This document shows positions 1 to 5,821 of a DNA stretch of 6,646 bases, piece after piece. The DNA comes from Paracoccaceae bacterium (GTDB taxonomy: Bacteria; Pseudomonadota; Alphaproteobacteria; Rhodobacterales; Rhodobacteraceae). The notes beneath the pieces are model-generated. The model was not told the DNA's origin and made no database searches. It saw only the letters and a list, made by a program, of their open reading frames with translations. Position numbers and translations under genes: made by a program. The DNA lies in NCBI GenBank assembly GCA_023263735.1, contig JALQUQ010000145.1, positions 1-6,646 on the forward strand. Reading direction: 5' to 3'. Every line of letters begins with the position of its first letter. Position 1 is the stretch's first letter.

Positions 1-1791
1 GTTCATCCCTATGATGCTCTGAGCCGTGAAGAGTTGGCGCGCGTCGCCACTTCTTTTCGCCAGACCGTCCATGCCAGCAACGAACGCATCTATACGATCG
101 GCCAGCCGCTGGAAGGGCTGCACCTGATCAAGGACGGGGCGATCGAAGTCACCGATGATGCGGGCCATGTGATTTCCCTTTTGGGGCGCGGCAACAGCTT
201 TGGCGAACGGGGGTTGGCGCGGGATGGCCTTGCCGTCACCACGGCCCGCGCGACCAAGGATGGCACGACCATCCTGACCTTGCCGGTTCAGGAATTCCGC
301 CGATTGATGCGCGAGGTTCCGGCCTTTGACCGCTATTTTCAGCGGGGGCGCCCGGCGACCTATGCGGCCGAACGCAACGACCTTTCCGCGCAAAAGGTTG
401 GCGAGTTGATGACCAAAAATCCCGTCACGGTCGAGGTGACGGATACGGTCCGTCATGCCGCCCAAAGGATGCGCGATGCCCGGGTTTCCTGTGTTGGCGT
501 GATCGAAGACGGGGTCTTTGTTGGCATCGTCACCACGCGCGACATGTCGAACAAGGTTCTTGCCGCGGGGCTGACGGCCGACACGCTGGTTGGCGATGTG
601 ATGACCCCCCAGCCCGAAACCCTGTCGCCCACGGCACTGGGCACCGATGTGCTGACGCTGATGCTGGAGCGCAGGATCGGCCATGTGCCGGTGGTCGAGG
701 GCAGCCGACTGGTGGGCATGATCACCCAGACGGATTTGACCCGGTTTCAGGCGGTCAGTTCGTCGCAATTGGTGCGCGAGGTGGCCGTGGCCAAATCCGC
801 CACCGAAATGGCGGCGGCAACGGCGCGGATTCCCGAACTGTTGACGCAATTGGTGGGGGGCAGTCTGGCCCATGAGGTGATCACCCGTCTGATCACCGAT
901 ATCGCCGATGCCGTCACCCGGCGCTTGTTGAAATTGGCCGAAGAGGAACTGGGCGCGGCCCCGGTGCCCTATCTTTGGCTGGCCTGCGGGTCACAGGGGC
1001 GGCAGGAACAGACGGGCGTCAGCGATCAGGACAATTGCCTGATGATCGACGACCGCGCCACCGACGCCGATATGGCCTATTTCGCGCGTCTGGCTACCTT
1101 TGTCTGCGATGGGTTGAACGTGGCGGGTTACGTCTATTGCCCCGGCGACATGATGGCCACCAATGCCCGTTGGTGCCAACGGGTGCGGACGTGGAAGGAC
1201 TATTTCCGGGGCTGGATCGCCGCCCCAGATCCAACGGCACAGATGCTGGCCAGTGTGATGTTCGACCTGCGTCCCATCGGCGGAGAGGCACAGCTTTTCC
1301 GCGAAGTGCAGGCCGAAACGCTGGAGGCGGCGGCCAAGAATTCGATCTTTGTCGCGCATATGATCTCGAACAGCCTGAGCCACCACCCGCCCTTGGGGCT
1401 GTTGCGCAGCTTTGCCACCATCCGGTCGGGCGAGCACAAACACCACATCGATATGAAGCATAACGGCGTGGTGCCCGTCGTCGATCTGGGCCGGGTCTAT
1501 GCCTTGATCGCCAAGATCCCCGCCGCCAATACCCGGGCCCGGCTGCAAGCGGCCGAGGCTGCGGGCGTCATCAGCCCTTCGGGCGCGCGCGACCTGATCG
1601 AGGCCTATGACGCGATTGCGGAACTTCGTCTGGAAAATCAGGCGCGTCTGATCCGGTCGGGCCGCAAGCCTGACAATTTTCTGGCCCCCTATGATCTGTC
1701 AGACTTTGAACGCAGCCATTTGCGTGACGCTTTTGTGGTCGTTCGGACCATGCAATCTGCCGTGGGACAATCCCGCGGCGCAAGAACATAA
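1..1791 (+). CDS. DUF294 nucleotidyltransferase with cNMP-binding-like and CBS-pair domains (5' partial)
   Basis: The reading frame is open from base 1, and its first codons (HPYDALSREEL) match the usual start of a cyclic-nucleotide-binding fold. The gene therefore begins left of the window and probably lacks only a few residues; the TTG at 34 is not the start. Domain order is: a cNMP-binding-like fold (about 1-345, with FGE at 199-207); two CBS motifs (about 397-575 and 589-750), which in other proteins bind adenine nucleotides; a DUF294 nucleotidyltransferase core (about 800-1250) with GSQGR at 988-1002 and the metal-binding DQD at 1024-1032; and a DUF294 C-terminal helical domain (about 1320-1780). 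The phosphate-contacting arginine of true cAMP binders seems absent after FGE (LAVTTARA), so cAMP binding is doubtful. The core resembles GlnD-type transferases, but the substrate of DUF294 proteins is not known to me. The family commonly neighbours a DUF4212/sodium:solute symporter pair linked to acetate use. Probably cytosolic, and the first gene here of a four-gene operon. Confidence 0.93.
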   Translation, partial: VHPYDALSREELARVATSFRQTVHASNERIYTIGQPLEGLHLIKDGAIEVTDDAGHVISLLGRGNSFGERGLARDGLAVTTARATKDGTTILTLPVQEFRRLMREVPAFDRYFQRGRPATYAAERNDLSAQKVGELMTKNPVTVEVTDTVRHAAQRMRDARVSCVGVIEDGVFVGIVTTRDMSNKVLAAGLTADTLVGDVMTPQPETLSPTALGTDVLTLMLERRIGHVPVVEGSRLVGMITQTDLTRFQAVSSSQLVREVAVAKSATEMAAATARIPELLTQLVGGSLAHEVITRLITDIADAVTRRLLKLAEEELGAAPVPYLWLACGSQGRQEQTGVSDQDNCLMIDDRATDADMAYFARLATFVCDGLNVAGYVYCPGDMMATNARWCQRVRTWKDYFRGWIAAPDPTAQMLASVMFDLRPIGGEAQLFREVQAETLEAAAKNSIFVAHMISNSLSHHPPLGLLRSFATIRSGEHKHHIDMKHNGVVPVVDLGRVYALIAKIPAANTRARLQAAEAAGVISPSGARDLIEAYDAIAELRLENQARLIRSGRKPDNFLAPYDLSDFERSHLRDAFVVVRTMQSAVGQSRGART

Positions 1792-1802
1792 CGGAAGTCC
1801 CC

Positions 1803-2324
1803 ATGCTGTTTGATTTCATCGCTGCTGCTGCTTCGGCCTTTGCTCTGGCCGGGATCGCGATGTTCCTGCGCGTCATCACGCGCAATCTGCTGCCGAAATG
1901 GATCATCCCTGCGGCTGCGGGCATTGGCATGTTGGGCTATGCGATCTGGAATGAATATACGTGGTATCCGCGCATGATCATGGGATTGCCGGCCGAGGTG
2001 ACGGTGGTGTCCGCCCCCAAGGAATCGCAATTCTATCGGCCGTGGAGCCTGTTCAAACCGCTGGTCCTGCGGTTCGTCGCCTATGATGGCGTCAATGTTT
2101 TGCGGTCGACCGAGGTGGACGGCATCCTGCAGGGGGACGCGGTTTTCGTGACGCGCTGGCACCCGGTTCAACGGGTTCGCGTGGCCTTTGACTGCAAGGC
2201 GGGCAAACAGGCGCTGCTGGTGGATGGGGCGACGCTTGCCCCCAATGGCACCCTGACAGGGGCGGAATGGTTTGCGCCGCCTGCCGAGGATGAGCTGCAA
2301 GCCGCGGCTTGCAAGGAGGGTTGA
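1803..2324 (+). CDS. Small two-helix membrane protein of unknown function
   Basis: I do not recognise this 173-residue protein. It starts 11 bases after the DUF294 stop, with GGAAG (1793-1797) five bases before the ATG, so translation is well supported. Two hydrophobic helices are visible at about residues 3-22 and 33-50. The loop between them is basic (R23, R27, K32), so the positive-inside rule puts it in the cytoplasm and both ends in the periplasm. The remaining 120 residues would then form a soluble periplasmic domain with an aromatic/arginine-rich start (EYTWYPRM, then FYRPWSLFKP). That domain looks beta-rich, with alternating hydrophobic stretches around residues 86-142. It has one cysteine at 131 and another near the C-terminus at 170. 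No signal-peptide cleavage site or lipobox is apparent. The tight position between a nucleotidyltransferase and a response regulator suggests a role in the same pathway, but this is inference only. Confidence 0.85.
   Translation: MLFDFIAAAASAFALAGIAMFLRVITRNLLPKWIIPAAAGIGMLGYAIWNEYTWYPRMIMGLPAEVTVVSAPKESQFYRPWSLFKPLVLRFVAYDGVNVLRSTEVDGILQGDAVFVTRWHPVQRVRVAFDCKAGKQALLVDGATLAPNGTLTGAEWFAPPAEDELQAAACKEG
2313..2320 (+). promoter_or_regulatory. Strong ribosome binding site that fixes the response-regulator start
   Basis: AAGGAGGG lies inside the last codons of the upstream membrane-protein gene, five bases before the ATG at 2326. It is close to a perfect anti-Shine-Dalgarno match. It decides the start at 2326 over the in-frame TTG at 2272, which would add 18 residues (RRLPRMSCKPRLARRVE-like) unlike a receiver domain. 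Only one base separates the upstream stop from this ATG, so the two genes are probably translationally coupled. Confidence 0.8.
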
Positions 2325-2325
2325 G

Positions 2326-2748
2326 ATGTCGGAACCCCCGGTCGAACTGGGAGCTTCCGCCACCACCGGGGGACGGCGTCACCGGGTGCTGGTGGTCGAA
2401 GACGAGGATAACATTGCCCTTGCGCTGGATTACCTGATCACGCGCGAAGGATACGTGCCCGACCGCGTGGCCAGTGGGGCCGATGCCCTGCCGCGCATTC
2501 GGGCGACCCATCCCGATCTGGTGTTGCTGGATGTGATGCTTCCCGAGGTGTCGGGCTATGAAATCTGTCAGGGCGTCCGGCTGGATCCGTCCTTGCACGA
2601 CGTCAAGATCGTCATGATGACGGCGCGCGGTTCGGCCATCGAACGGCGCAAGGGGCTGGCCCTTGGGGCCGATGGCTTCATCTCCAAGCCCTTTGAATTG
2701 CGCGAATTGCGCGACGAGGTGCGGCGGCTGCTTTCGCCCGACGCGTGA
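2326..2748 (+). CDS. Single-domain response regulator (receiver only)
   Basis: This 140-residue protein is one CheY-like receiver domain after a short 19-residue lead, with no DNA-binding or enzymatic output domain. All the canonical residues are present: acidic pocket E25-D26 in VLVVEDED, phosphoacceptor D69 in LVLLDVMLP, switch threonine T99 in VMMTARG, and conserved lysine K121 in SKPF. It should therefore accept a phosphoryl group and signal through protein-protein contact. The start is set by the near-perfect ribosome binding site at 2313-2320. It lies one base after the small membrane-protein gene and 27 bases before a kinase-like/exonuclease fusion, which would be the obvious partner if that protein were not missing its phosphoacceptor histidine. 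Cytosolic. The receiver assignment is very secure; the partner and output are unknown. Confidence 0.95.
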   Translation: MSEPPVELGASATTGGRRHRVLVVEDEDNIALALDYLITREGYVPDRVASGADALPRIRATHPDLVLLDVMLPEVSGYEICQGVRLDPSLHDVKIVMMTARGSAIERRKGLALGADGFISKPFELRELRDEVRRLLSPDA

Positions 2749-2775
2749 TCGCCCAAACAGGGGGTAAAGGGTTCC

Positions 2776-4884
2776 ATGTTTCAACGTCTTTCCCTTCGTA
2801 TCCGTCAGCTGTTGTTTTTCGTGGCCTTGGGGCTCGGCTCGGTCGGTTTGGTTTTGGTCGGGCTGTGGGCGGGTTCTACGCGCGCGGCGGCGACCGACCC
2901 GGCGGCGGCCTTTGTTCTGGCGGCGATGATCGCGGGCTTTGGCATTCTGGGGCTGACCGCGTGGATCTGGTTTTTGTTCGACGCGAATGTCGCGCGCCCG
3001 ATCGATGCCTTGGCCGCCGATCTGCGGGCGCGGGCGCACAGCGATGTTGGCGGGGCGCTGGCCACCGATGCGGCGAAATATCTGGGCGATCTGGCCCCGG
3101 CGGCGGCGGCGGCGTCGGATCGCCTGTCGGAAACCAAACAGGCGCTTGCGGCGGCCATCGCACGGGAAACGGCCCGGCTTTCGGCCGAAAAGCAACGGCT
3201 GGAGGCGCTGTTGTCTGACGTTCCCGCAGGTGTTTTGCAATGCAATGGGGCGCATGCGCTGGTGTTTTACAACGCCCCGGCCATTGATCTGATCGGCGTG
3301 GATCAGCGCGCCCCGGGGCTGAACCGCAGCCTCTTTGCCTATCTGCGCGAAGGGCCGGTGCGGCTGGCCTATGAACGCCTGATCGCCACGCAGGACCCGG
3401 ATGCGGTTTCAGATCTGCTCTGTGCGACCTTGGGGGGCGAGCATCTGTTGCGAGCCCGGATGCGTCTGGTGCCGGGCGAGCCGGGGAAGCCGCCGGGCTA
3501 TGCCATGACCCTGTCCGACGTGACCGCGGAATTTGCGCAGCATGCCCGGCAAGAAGCCCTGCTGGACGAATTTATGGACCGCCTGCGCCGTCCGGCGGCC
3601 AATCTTTCGACCTTGGTCGGCGTGATGGCCGATGCCGGCGGTGGCGGGTCAAAACTGGAAAGCGCCGTTCAGGCCGAGGTTGCGCATCTGGCGCAATCGG
3701 CCCAATACCTTGGGCAGCGCCGCGATGAGGGCCGTCGCGAAGGGTGGAGCCTGAACATGACCCGCGCCAGTGATTTGGCCGATGGTCTGCGCGCCCGGAT
3801 GGAGGCCGACGGGCTGTCTGTCGATGTTGCCGCCGAAGACCTGTTCTTGCGCTGTCACGTGTTTGAACTGATCGCACTGGTGTCGGGGCTGGCCGCTGAT
3901 CTGGCCAAGGCAGAGGGGACCACGTCGTTCGGGTTGGCGATCGGCGAGGATCTGGGCGAGGGCGGGGGGGCCATGCTGCGGCTGACGTGGCGGGGCGCGC
4001 CTTTGTCGATGGGGGTTCTGGATCGGTGGTTGCAGGCTCCGCTGGAACCCGGCCTGACCGAGCAATCGCGCCATTCCGTGCTGGCCCTGCACGGCACCGA
4101 GATTTGGCCCCAAGGCGATGCCTCGGGGGGCCAGACGCTGTGCCTGCCACTGATTCAGGCGCGTCGGGCCGTCAAACGCCCGCTGCCGGTGTCGCGCGCT
4201 GTGGTTTACGATTTTGATCTGTTGGCCAAGCAGGGCGGCAGCATCAAGGATTCGCGGCTGGAGGATTTGACCTGCGTGGTCTTTGACACCGAAACCACCG
4301 GGCTTGACCCTGATCAGGGGGATGAAATCGTTCAGATCGCTGCGGTGCGCATCGTCAACGGGCGCCGGGTCGAGGGCGAGGTGTTCGACACGCTGGTCAA
4401 TCCGGGGCGCAAGATTCCGGCCGCTTCGACCGATGTGCATGGAATCACCGATGCGATGGTTCAGGACGCGCCAACGGTGATCGAGGCGCTGCACCGCTTT
4501 CACCATTTTGCCGAGGGGGCGGTGCTGATCGCCCATAATGCGCCGTTCGACATGAGCTTTCTGCGGCGGCGGGAAAAAGCCTTGGGCGTGCGGTTCGATA
4601 ACCCGATTCTGGATACGGTGCTGCTGTCGGCGGTGATCTGGGGCCAGACCGAGGTGCATACGCTGGATGCCCTGACCCATCGGCTGGGCATATCGATTCC
4701 CGAAGAGGCCCGCCACACAGCGATCGGCGACACCATCGCAACGGCGGAATCCTATCTGAAACTGGCCGGAATGTTGCGCGGAAAGGGGCTTTTGACCTTT
4801 GATCAGGTCTTGGCCGAGGTGCGCAAGCATGGGCGTCTGCTGAAAGACCTGAACCCGCGCGAGGTTGCGCCGCAATCGGCATGA
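2776..4884 (+). CDS. Membrane PAS/histidine-kinase-like protein fused to a DEDDh 3'-5' exonuclease
   Basis: The 702-residue product starts at an ATG preceded by AAAGG (2766-2770). Two membrane helices (about 11-33 and 44-68) are joined by a loop of only ten residues, so there is no periplasmic sensor. A HAMP-like stretch (69-90), a coiled coil (about 112-146), a PAS-like domain (about 143-251) and a kinase-like region (about 256-465) follow. Where kinases carry H-E-L-R-x-P, this protein reads D268-R-L-R-R-P273, so the phosphoacceptor histidine is replaced. The N box (FELIALVSGLAADLAKA, from residue 363) lacks its asparagine, and the glycine-rich ATP motifs are worn down. The C-terminal 200 residues form a DnaQ-like exonuclease with every catalytic residue: D504 and E506 in FDTETTG, D592 in NAPFD, H647 and D652 in HTAIGD. 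It therefore probably degrades nucleic acid or a nucleotide substrate at the inner face of the membrane. It is much longer than replicative DnaQ and is unlikely to be the polymerase III proofreader. Last gene of the operon. Confidence 0.92.
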   Translation: MFQRLSLRIRQLLFFVALGLGSVGLVLVGLWAGSTRAAATDPAAAFVLAAMIAGFGILGLTAWIWFLFDANVARPIDALAADLRARAHSDVGGALATDAAKYLGDLAPAAAAASDRLSETKQALAAAIARETARLSAEKQRLEALLSDVPAGVLQCNGAHALVFYNAPAIDLIGVDQRAPGLNRSLFAYLREGPVRLAYERLIATQDPDAVSDLLCATLGGEHLLRARMRLVPGEPGKPPGYAMTLSDVTAEFAQHARQEALLDEFMDRLRRPAANLSTLVGVMADAGGGGSKLESAVQAEVAHLAQSAQYLGQRRDEGRREGWSLNMTRASDLADGLRARMEADGLSVDVAAEDLFLRCHVFELIALVSGLAADLAKAEGTTSFGLAIGEDLGEGGGAMLRLTWRGAPLSMGVLDRWLQAPLEPGLTEQSRHSVLALHGTEIWPQGDASGGQTLCLPLIQARRAVKRPLPVSRAVVYDFDLLAKQGGSIKDSRLEDLTCVVFDTETTGLDPDQGDEIVQIAAVRIVNGRRVEGEVFDTLVNPGRKIPAASTDVHGITDAMVQDAPTVIEALHRFHHFAEGAVLIAHNAPFDMSFLRRREKALGVRFDNPILDTVLLSAVIWGQTEVHTLDALTHRLGISIPEEARHTAIGDTIATAESYLKLAGMLRGKGLLTFDQVLAEVRKHGRLLKDLNPREVAPQSA

Positions 4885-4912
4885 TTTTCACGGGTTTTGG
4901 GCGGTTTCGCTG

Positions 4913-4940
4913 TTGACTCTGCCCCTGTCACGGGTAAAAG
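4913..4940 (+). promoter_or_regulatory. Candidate housekeeping promoter of rpmG
   Basis: TTGACT (4913-4918) matches the -35 consensus at five of six bases. TAAAAG (4935-4940) matches the -10 at four of six, with a 16-base spacer. It is the best such pair in the 114 bases between the exonuclease stop and rpmG. It predicts a transcript start near 4947 and a leader of about 50 bases. A GANTC site (GACTC, 4915-4919) overlaps the -35 box. Assigned from sequence pattern only. Confidence 0.55.
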
Positions 4941-4960
4941 GCAGGCCTCAAAGGAATTCG

Positions 4961-4981
4961 CGGGGGAGCAATGTTTCCCCG
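4961..4981 (+). promoter_or_regulatory. Leader hairpin ahead of rpmG
   Basis: Bases 4961-4968 can pair with 4974-4981: five G-C pairs at the base, then G-U, A-U and G-U, around a five-base loop. It ends just before the ribosome binding site AGGAG (4986-4990), which lies eight bases upstream of the rpmG ATG. It is not followed by a U-tract, so it is not a terminator. It could stabilise the transcript or affect ribosome access. It could also be chance. Confidence 0.35.
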
Positions 4982-4998
4982 ATGTAGGAGAAACGACT

Positions 4999-5166
4999 AT
5001 GGCCAAACCGGCGACGATCAAGATCCGTCTGAACTCGACGGCAGGCACTGGGCACTTCTATGTCACCAAGAAGAACGCCAAGAACATGACCGAAAAGTTC
5101 ACTGTGAACAAGTATGACCCCGTTGCCCGCAAGCACGTGGAATACAAAGAAGGCAAGATCAAGTAA
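4999..5166 (+). CDS. rpmG: 50S ribosomal protein L33
   Basis: The 55-residue product is a full-length, highly typical bacterial L33, a small protein of the large ribosomal subunit located near the exit (E) site. Recognisable blocks are [28 protein letters not shown] and the C-terminal [18 protein letters not shown]. It contains no cysteine, so it is the zinc-independent (C-minus) form lacking the CxxC pairs, as is usual in alphaproteobacteria. The start is supported by AGGAG at 4986-4990. The frame stays open upstream to about 4897, but that extension crosses the promoter and resembles nothing in L33. The gene appears to stand alone, with its own promoter candidate and a terminator immediately after it. 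In many bacteria rpmG follows rpmB, but not here. Confidence 0.98.
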   Translation: MAKPATIKIRLNSTAGTGHFYVTKKNAKNMTEKFTVNKYDPVARKHVEYKEGKIK

Positions 5167-5190
5167 GATCTGCCTGACTTTGGTTGGTTC

Positions 5191-5226
5191 AAGGCCGCAC
5201 CCGCAGGGGCGCGGCCTTTGTGCTTT
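5191..5226 (+). terminator. Rho-independent terminator after rpmG
   Basis: AAGGCCGC (5191-5198) pairs perfectly with GCGGCCTT (5211-5218). A possible inner CCC/GGG stem lies within the 12-base loop. The T-rich tail TTTGTGCTTTTT runs to 5226, although a GTG interrupts it. It starts 25 bases after the rpmG stop. Some read-through into the gene at 5239 is plausible. Confidence 0.8.
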
Positions 5227-5238
5227 TTGGGGTTCGCG

Positions 5239-5775
5239 ATGCAACGTGTCATGATCATTGGCCAGCCCGGTTCGGGCAAATCCACCCTTGCGGGGATGCT
5301 GGGGGAAAAGAGCGGGCTTCCCATCGTTTACATCGACCATATCCATTGGCAGCCGGGTTGGGTGGAGCGGTCAAAGGCCGAAAAGACCCGCCTTTGTCAT
5401 CTGGCCGAGGCGCAAGAGCAATGGATCATCGAAGGGGGCCATTCCCAGACATGGGACAATCGGGCCCTGCGCGCGGATGTGATCCTGTGGCTGGATATCC
5501 CGGTCTGGCAGCGTCTGGGGCGCATCCTGTGGCGCACATGGCGTTGGCGTGGCCGAAACCGCCCCGATTTGCCCGAGGGGTGCAGAGAGGGCTTTCACGG
5601 GCAAACGCTGCCCTTCTGGGCCTATATCTGGCGCACCCGCAAATCTGGGCGAAAGACCATCGAACGGCTGTTGCAGCGGTTTCCCCAAAAGCCTGTGGCG
5701 CGGCTGACATCCCTGTCTGATGTGCGGCAGTTGCTGGATGACTGGCCGAAGCTGAACGCCTTTTCCCAGAAATGA
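5239..5775 (+). CDS. P-loop kinase-like NTPase (adenylate-kinase-like / topology-modulation family)
   Basis: This 178-residue cytosolic protein begins almost directly with a Walker A motif, GQPGSGKST (residues 8-16). It also has YIDHIHWQPGW (31-41), WIIEGGHS (62-69), a Walker-B-like strand DVILWLD (80-86), and an arginine-rich lid-like segment (about 92-117, including RTWRWRGRNRP). This layout is typical of the small adenylate-kinase-like proteins annotated as 'topology modulation protein' or AAA family ATPase. They probably phosphorylate a small molecule, but the substrate is not established. I chose the ATG at 5239 because the protein then starts at the first beta strand. The in-frame TTG at 5218 would lie in the terminator stem. 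The ribosome binding site is poor (only GGGG at 5229-5232 or nearby), and I see no convincing promoter of its own in 5167-5238. Expression may depend on read-through from rpmG. Confidence 0.88.
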   Translation: MQRVMIIGQPGSGKSTLAGMLGEKSGLPIVYIDHIHWQPGWVERSKAEKTRLCHLAEAQEQWIIEGGHSQTWDNRALRADVILWLDIPVWQRLGRILWRTWRWRGRNRPDLPEGCREGFHGQTLPFWAYIWRTRKSGRKTIERLLQRFPQKPVARLTSLSDVRQLLDDWPKLNAFSQK

Positions 5776-5800
5776 AAAAGGCCGCCCAAAGGGGCGGCCT
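5775..5800 (-). terminator. Terminator of the Bax-inhibitor-1 gene, between convergent genes
   Basis: AGGCCGCCC (5779-5787) pairs perfectly with GGGCGGCCT (5792-5800) around a four-base loop. Read on the minus strand, the hairpin is followed by five T's (complement of the A-run 5775-5779), which gives a textbook intrinsic terminator 21 bases after the minus-strand stop. On the plus strand no T-tract follows, so it is at best a weak stop for the P-loop gene. The A-run overlaps the last base of that gene's TGA. Confidence 0.85.
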
Positions 5801-5821
5801 GATCCGTGCATGGCGTTACGC

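Noticed and set aside
34..36. TTG as the start of the DUF294 gene
   Set aside because: The frame is open to the window edge, and the codons before it continue the family's conserved N-terminus, so the true start is upstream.
2272..2325. In-frame TTG extension of the response regulator
   Set aside because: The added residues do not resemble a receiver, and the strong AAGGAGGG serves the ATG at 2326.
2092..3255. Long minus-strand open frame (387 codons) across the response regulator and its neighbours
   Set aside because: It lies antisense to three well-recognised genes. Its product is rich in Arg, Pro and Gln with no domain, as expected for a shadow of GC-biased coding sequence.
3649..4875. 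Long minus-strand open frame (408 codons) opposite the exonuclease fusion
   Set aside because: The plus strand encodes intact catalytic motifs here. The antisense product has low-complexity Gln/His/Arg composition and no recognisable motif.
2776..4884. Annotation of the fusion as the DNA polymerase III epsilon subunit (dnaQ)
   Set aside because: The exonuclease domain is DnaQ-like, but the membrane helices and the PAS and kinase-like regions do not fit the soluble replicative proofreader, and the operon context points to signalling.
4888..4935. Eight-base direct repeat TCACGGGT (4888-4895 and 4928-4935) upstream of rpmG
   Set aside because: Only two short copies, 40 bases apart and with no dyad symmetry, one overlapping the -10 box. 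Not enough to call an operator.
4897..4998. Upstream in-frame extension of rpmG
   Set aside because: It runs through the promoter candidate and leader hairpin. L33 is full length from the ATG at 4999, with its own AGGAG.
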